64,000 bases of DNA, from positions 62,001 through 126,000 of the forward strand of contig CAIYCW010000040.1 in assembly GCA_903924855.1 (NCBI GenBank), in the 5' to 3' direction. Of the stretch, positions 63,281 through 64,000 are shown in pieces. Each line of letters begins with the position of its first letter. Position 1 is the stretch's first letter. A program made the translations under genes and the position numbers. Origin of the DNA: an uncultured Rhodospirillales bacterium. Its GTDB lineage: Bacteria > Pseudomonadota > Alphaproteobacteria > Acetobacterales > Acetobacteraceae. Under the pieces are notes generated by a model. The model was not told the origin of the DNA and searched no databases. It saw nothing but the letters and a program-made list of their open reading frames with translations.

Positions 63281-63748
63281 TCAGCAGGCCGCGCTCCCCG
63301 ACTTCACCTGAATGGTGATCGCGGGAGCACCGGTCACCGCACCGCCTTGAACGTCCATGGCACAGAAGTAAAAAACACCCGGAACCGTCGTGCTGCTGCC
63401 CAAAATAGCCCAGTGATACATCGCAGACCCACCAGTATACATATCACGGATATGGGCAGGATCGCCGCCGGTGGCACCGATGCTATCCCAACTCCCAATC
63501 ACCCCGGTGTTGCCGCCCAATTCGTTGATGGCACCGGCAGCCGTGTGATATTCCTGATTCTGGAAATTCGGGCTGCTACCGTAACACAACGTATTGCCTG
63601 AAACCACCGTCACCACATCGGCCTTGACCAGATAGCCGGATGTCGTGCCCATCGGGCACGTAACGGATGCTGCCCACACCGGCGCAGCCTGCAGCCCAAC
63701 CAGAACCAAGGCGACCAGACCACGCAGCGCCGGAATTCTCGATGTCAT
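63281..63748 (-). CDS. Small secreted protein of unknown family, paralogue 2
   Basis: 155 residues. Signal peptide TSRIPALRGLVALVLVGLQA followed by APVWA. The mature part begins SVTCPMGTTSGYLVKADVVTVV and contains NTLCYGSSPNFQNQEYH and GVFYFCAMD, ending GSAAC, the same Cys and motif order as paralogue 1 about 190 bases downstream. GGAG lies 7 bases before the ATG at 63748; the longer frame to 63934 is unlikely. Both genes read leftward. Function unknown. Confidence 0.8.
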   Translation of the reverse strand: MTSRIPALRGLVALVLVGLQAAPVWAASVTCPMGTTSGYLVKADVVTVVSGNTLCYGSSPNFQNQEYHTAAGAINELGGNTGVIGSWDSIGATGGDPAHIRDMYTGGSAMYHWAILGSSTTVPGVFYFCAMDVQGGAVTGAPAITIQVKSGSAAC

Positions 63749-64000
63749 TTCAATCTCCAGCCTGCCGAGCATTTTTTCAAAAATACCAGAGAAGATTAAT
63801 TTGAATATCAACACAATGATACGTCTATTTTCAGAAATATTGCAGTGCATTTGAACAAACGTTGCGGCGACGGCAATCACCCCAGGCCCGACACATCGCA
63901 GCCGATCCGCGTCAGCACCCCACACCTGCACCACTCAACCATCCCCAACACACACTTGCATCCACCCCGACCGCCTCGTATGACGATCGCACAAGATCGT
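63749..64000. other. AT-richer upstream region of the secreted-protein pair
   Basis: About 250 bases with no credible gene. 63760-63850 is notably AT-rich and should contain the promoter for the leftward secreted-protein gene. The final 150 bases are GC-rich and featureless to reading. Confidence 0.4.

Noticed and set aside
1..64000. CRISPR array, prophage, transposase genes or rRNA operon
   Set aside because: No regularly spaced direct repeats, phage structural genes, transposase motifs or rRNA sequence seen anywhere in the window.

Overview
The window is GC-rich, densely coded chromosomal DNA from an alphaproteobacterium. A light-harvesting LH2 operon (pucB-pucA-pucC) preceded by tandem CrtJ/PpsR-type palindromes points to a purple (anoxygenic phototrophic) bacterium. 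The overall gene set and the dispersed poly-T hairpin and palindromic repeats look most like a phototrophic member of the Acetobacteraceae (Rhodopila/Acidiphilium relatives). That family-level placement is inference from pattern memory, not from a database search.

Layout. 1-4861 (-): amino-terminal 1620 residues of a giant DUF11-like surface/secreted repeat protein running off the left edge. 5406-8625 (-): class I ribonucleotide reductase nrdA-nrdB with a pair of NrdR-like boxes. 8867-11346: divergent PLP aminotransferase (serine-glyoxylate type) and ornithine-cyclodeaminase-family oxidoreductase. 11395-14248 (-): the pucBAC operon plus an unknown fourth gene. 14314-17390: AraC regulator/CMD-family pair, a DUF6455 protein and a cytosolic NMT1-like binding protein. 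17461-22891: dabB-dabA inorganic-carbon transporter with a divergent LysR regulator. 22908-33832: housekeeping and mixed genes (guaA, acid phosphatase, PA0069-type radical SAM protein behind a LexA-like box, two tandem dienelactone-hydrolase-like secreted proteins, moaB, a soluble lytic transglycosylase, uracil-DNA glycosylase, ETF-ubiquinone oxidoreductase). 33912-36615: TPR lipoprotein, ispE, tRNA-Gln(TTG). 37726-38695: YqjI-like metal-responsive PadR regulator with its palindromic operator and a DUF2218 partner. 38748-45048: Pmp3-like peptide, IlvD/Edd-family dehydratase, small unknown protein, ABC-F ATPase, fhs. 45326-49380 (-): ugpA-ugpE-ugpB permease/binding genes and a GpdQ-like phosphodiesterase, with no ATPase gene. 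50747-59192 (-): seven overlapping genes forming a peptide-type ABC importer with two binding proteins and a terminal NtaA/DszA-type flavin monooxygenase, flanked by a PEP-mutase-like enzyme and a TauE/SafE permease. 61136-63748: intracellular PHB depolymerase and two small paralogous secreted proteins of unknown family.

How it fits together. Photosynthesis-related control (CrtJ sites on the puc promoter), inorganic-carbon uptake (DabAB), polyhydroxybutyrate mobilisation, glycerophosphodiester scavenging (Ugp plus GpdQ-like enzyme) and probable uptake and oxidation of an organic heteroatom compound (the seven-gene operon) suggest a metabolically flexible photoheterotroph. There is no prophage, CRISPR array, transposase gene or rRNA. 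Mobile character is limited to dispersed inverted-repeat elements: poly-T/poly-A hairpins at about 6.6, 36.7, 46.2-46.3 and 60.1 kb, CATTGCGAGC-type repeats at 28.6 and 41.3 kb, and long palindromes at 45.06-45.32 and 50.66-50.75 kb. The most interesting points are the LH2 alpha subunit with Phe44-Tyr45 and a 50-residue tail, the unknown protein ending the puc operon, the two Cys-rich paralogous binding proteins, the unknown secreted pair near 63 kb, and the repeat families.
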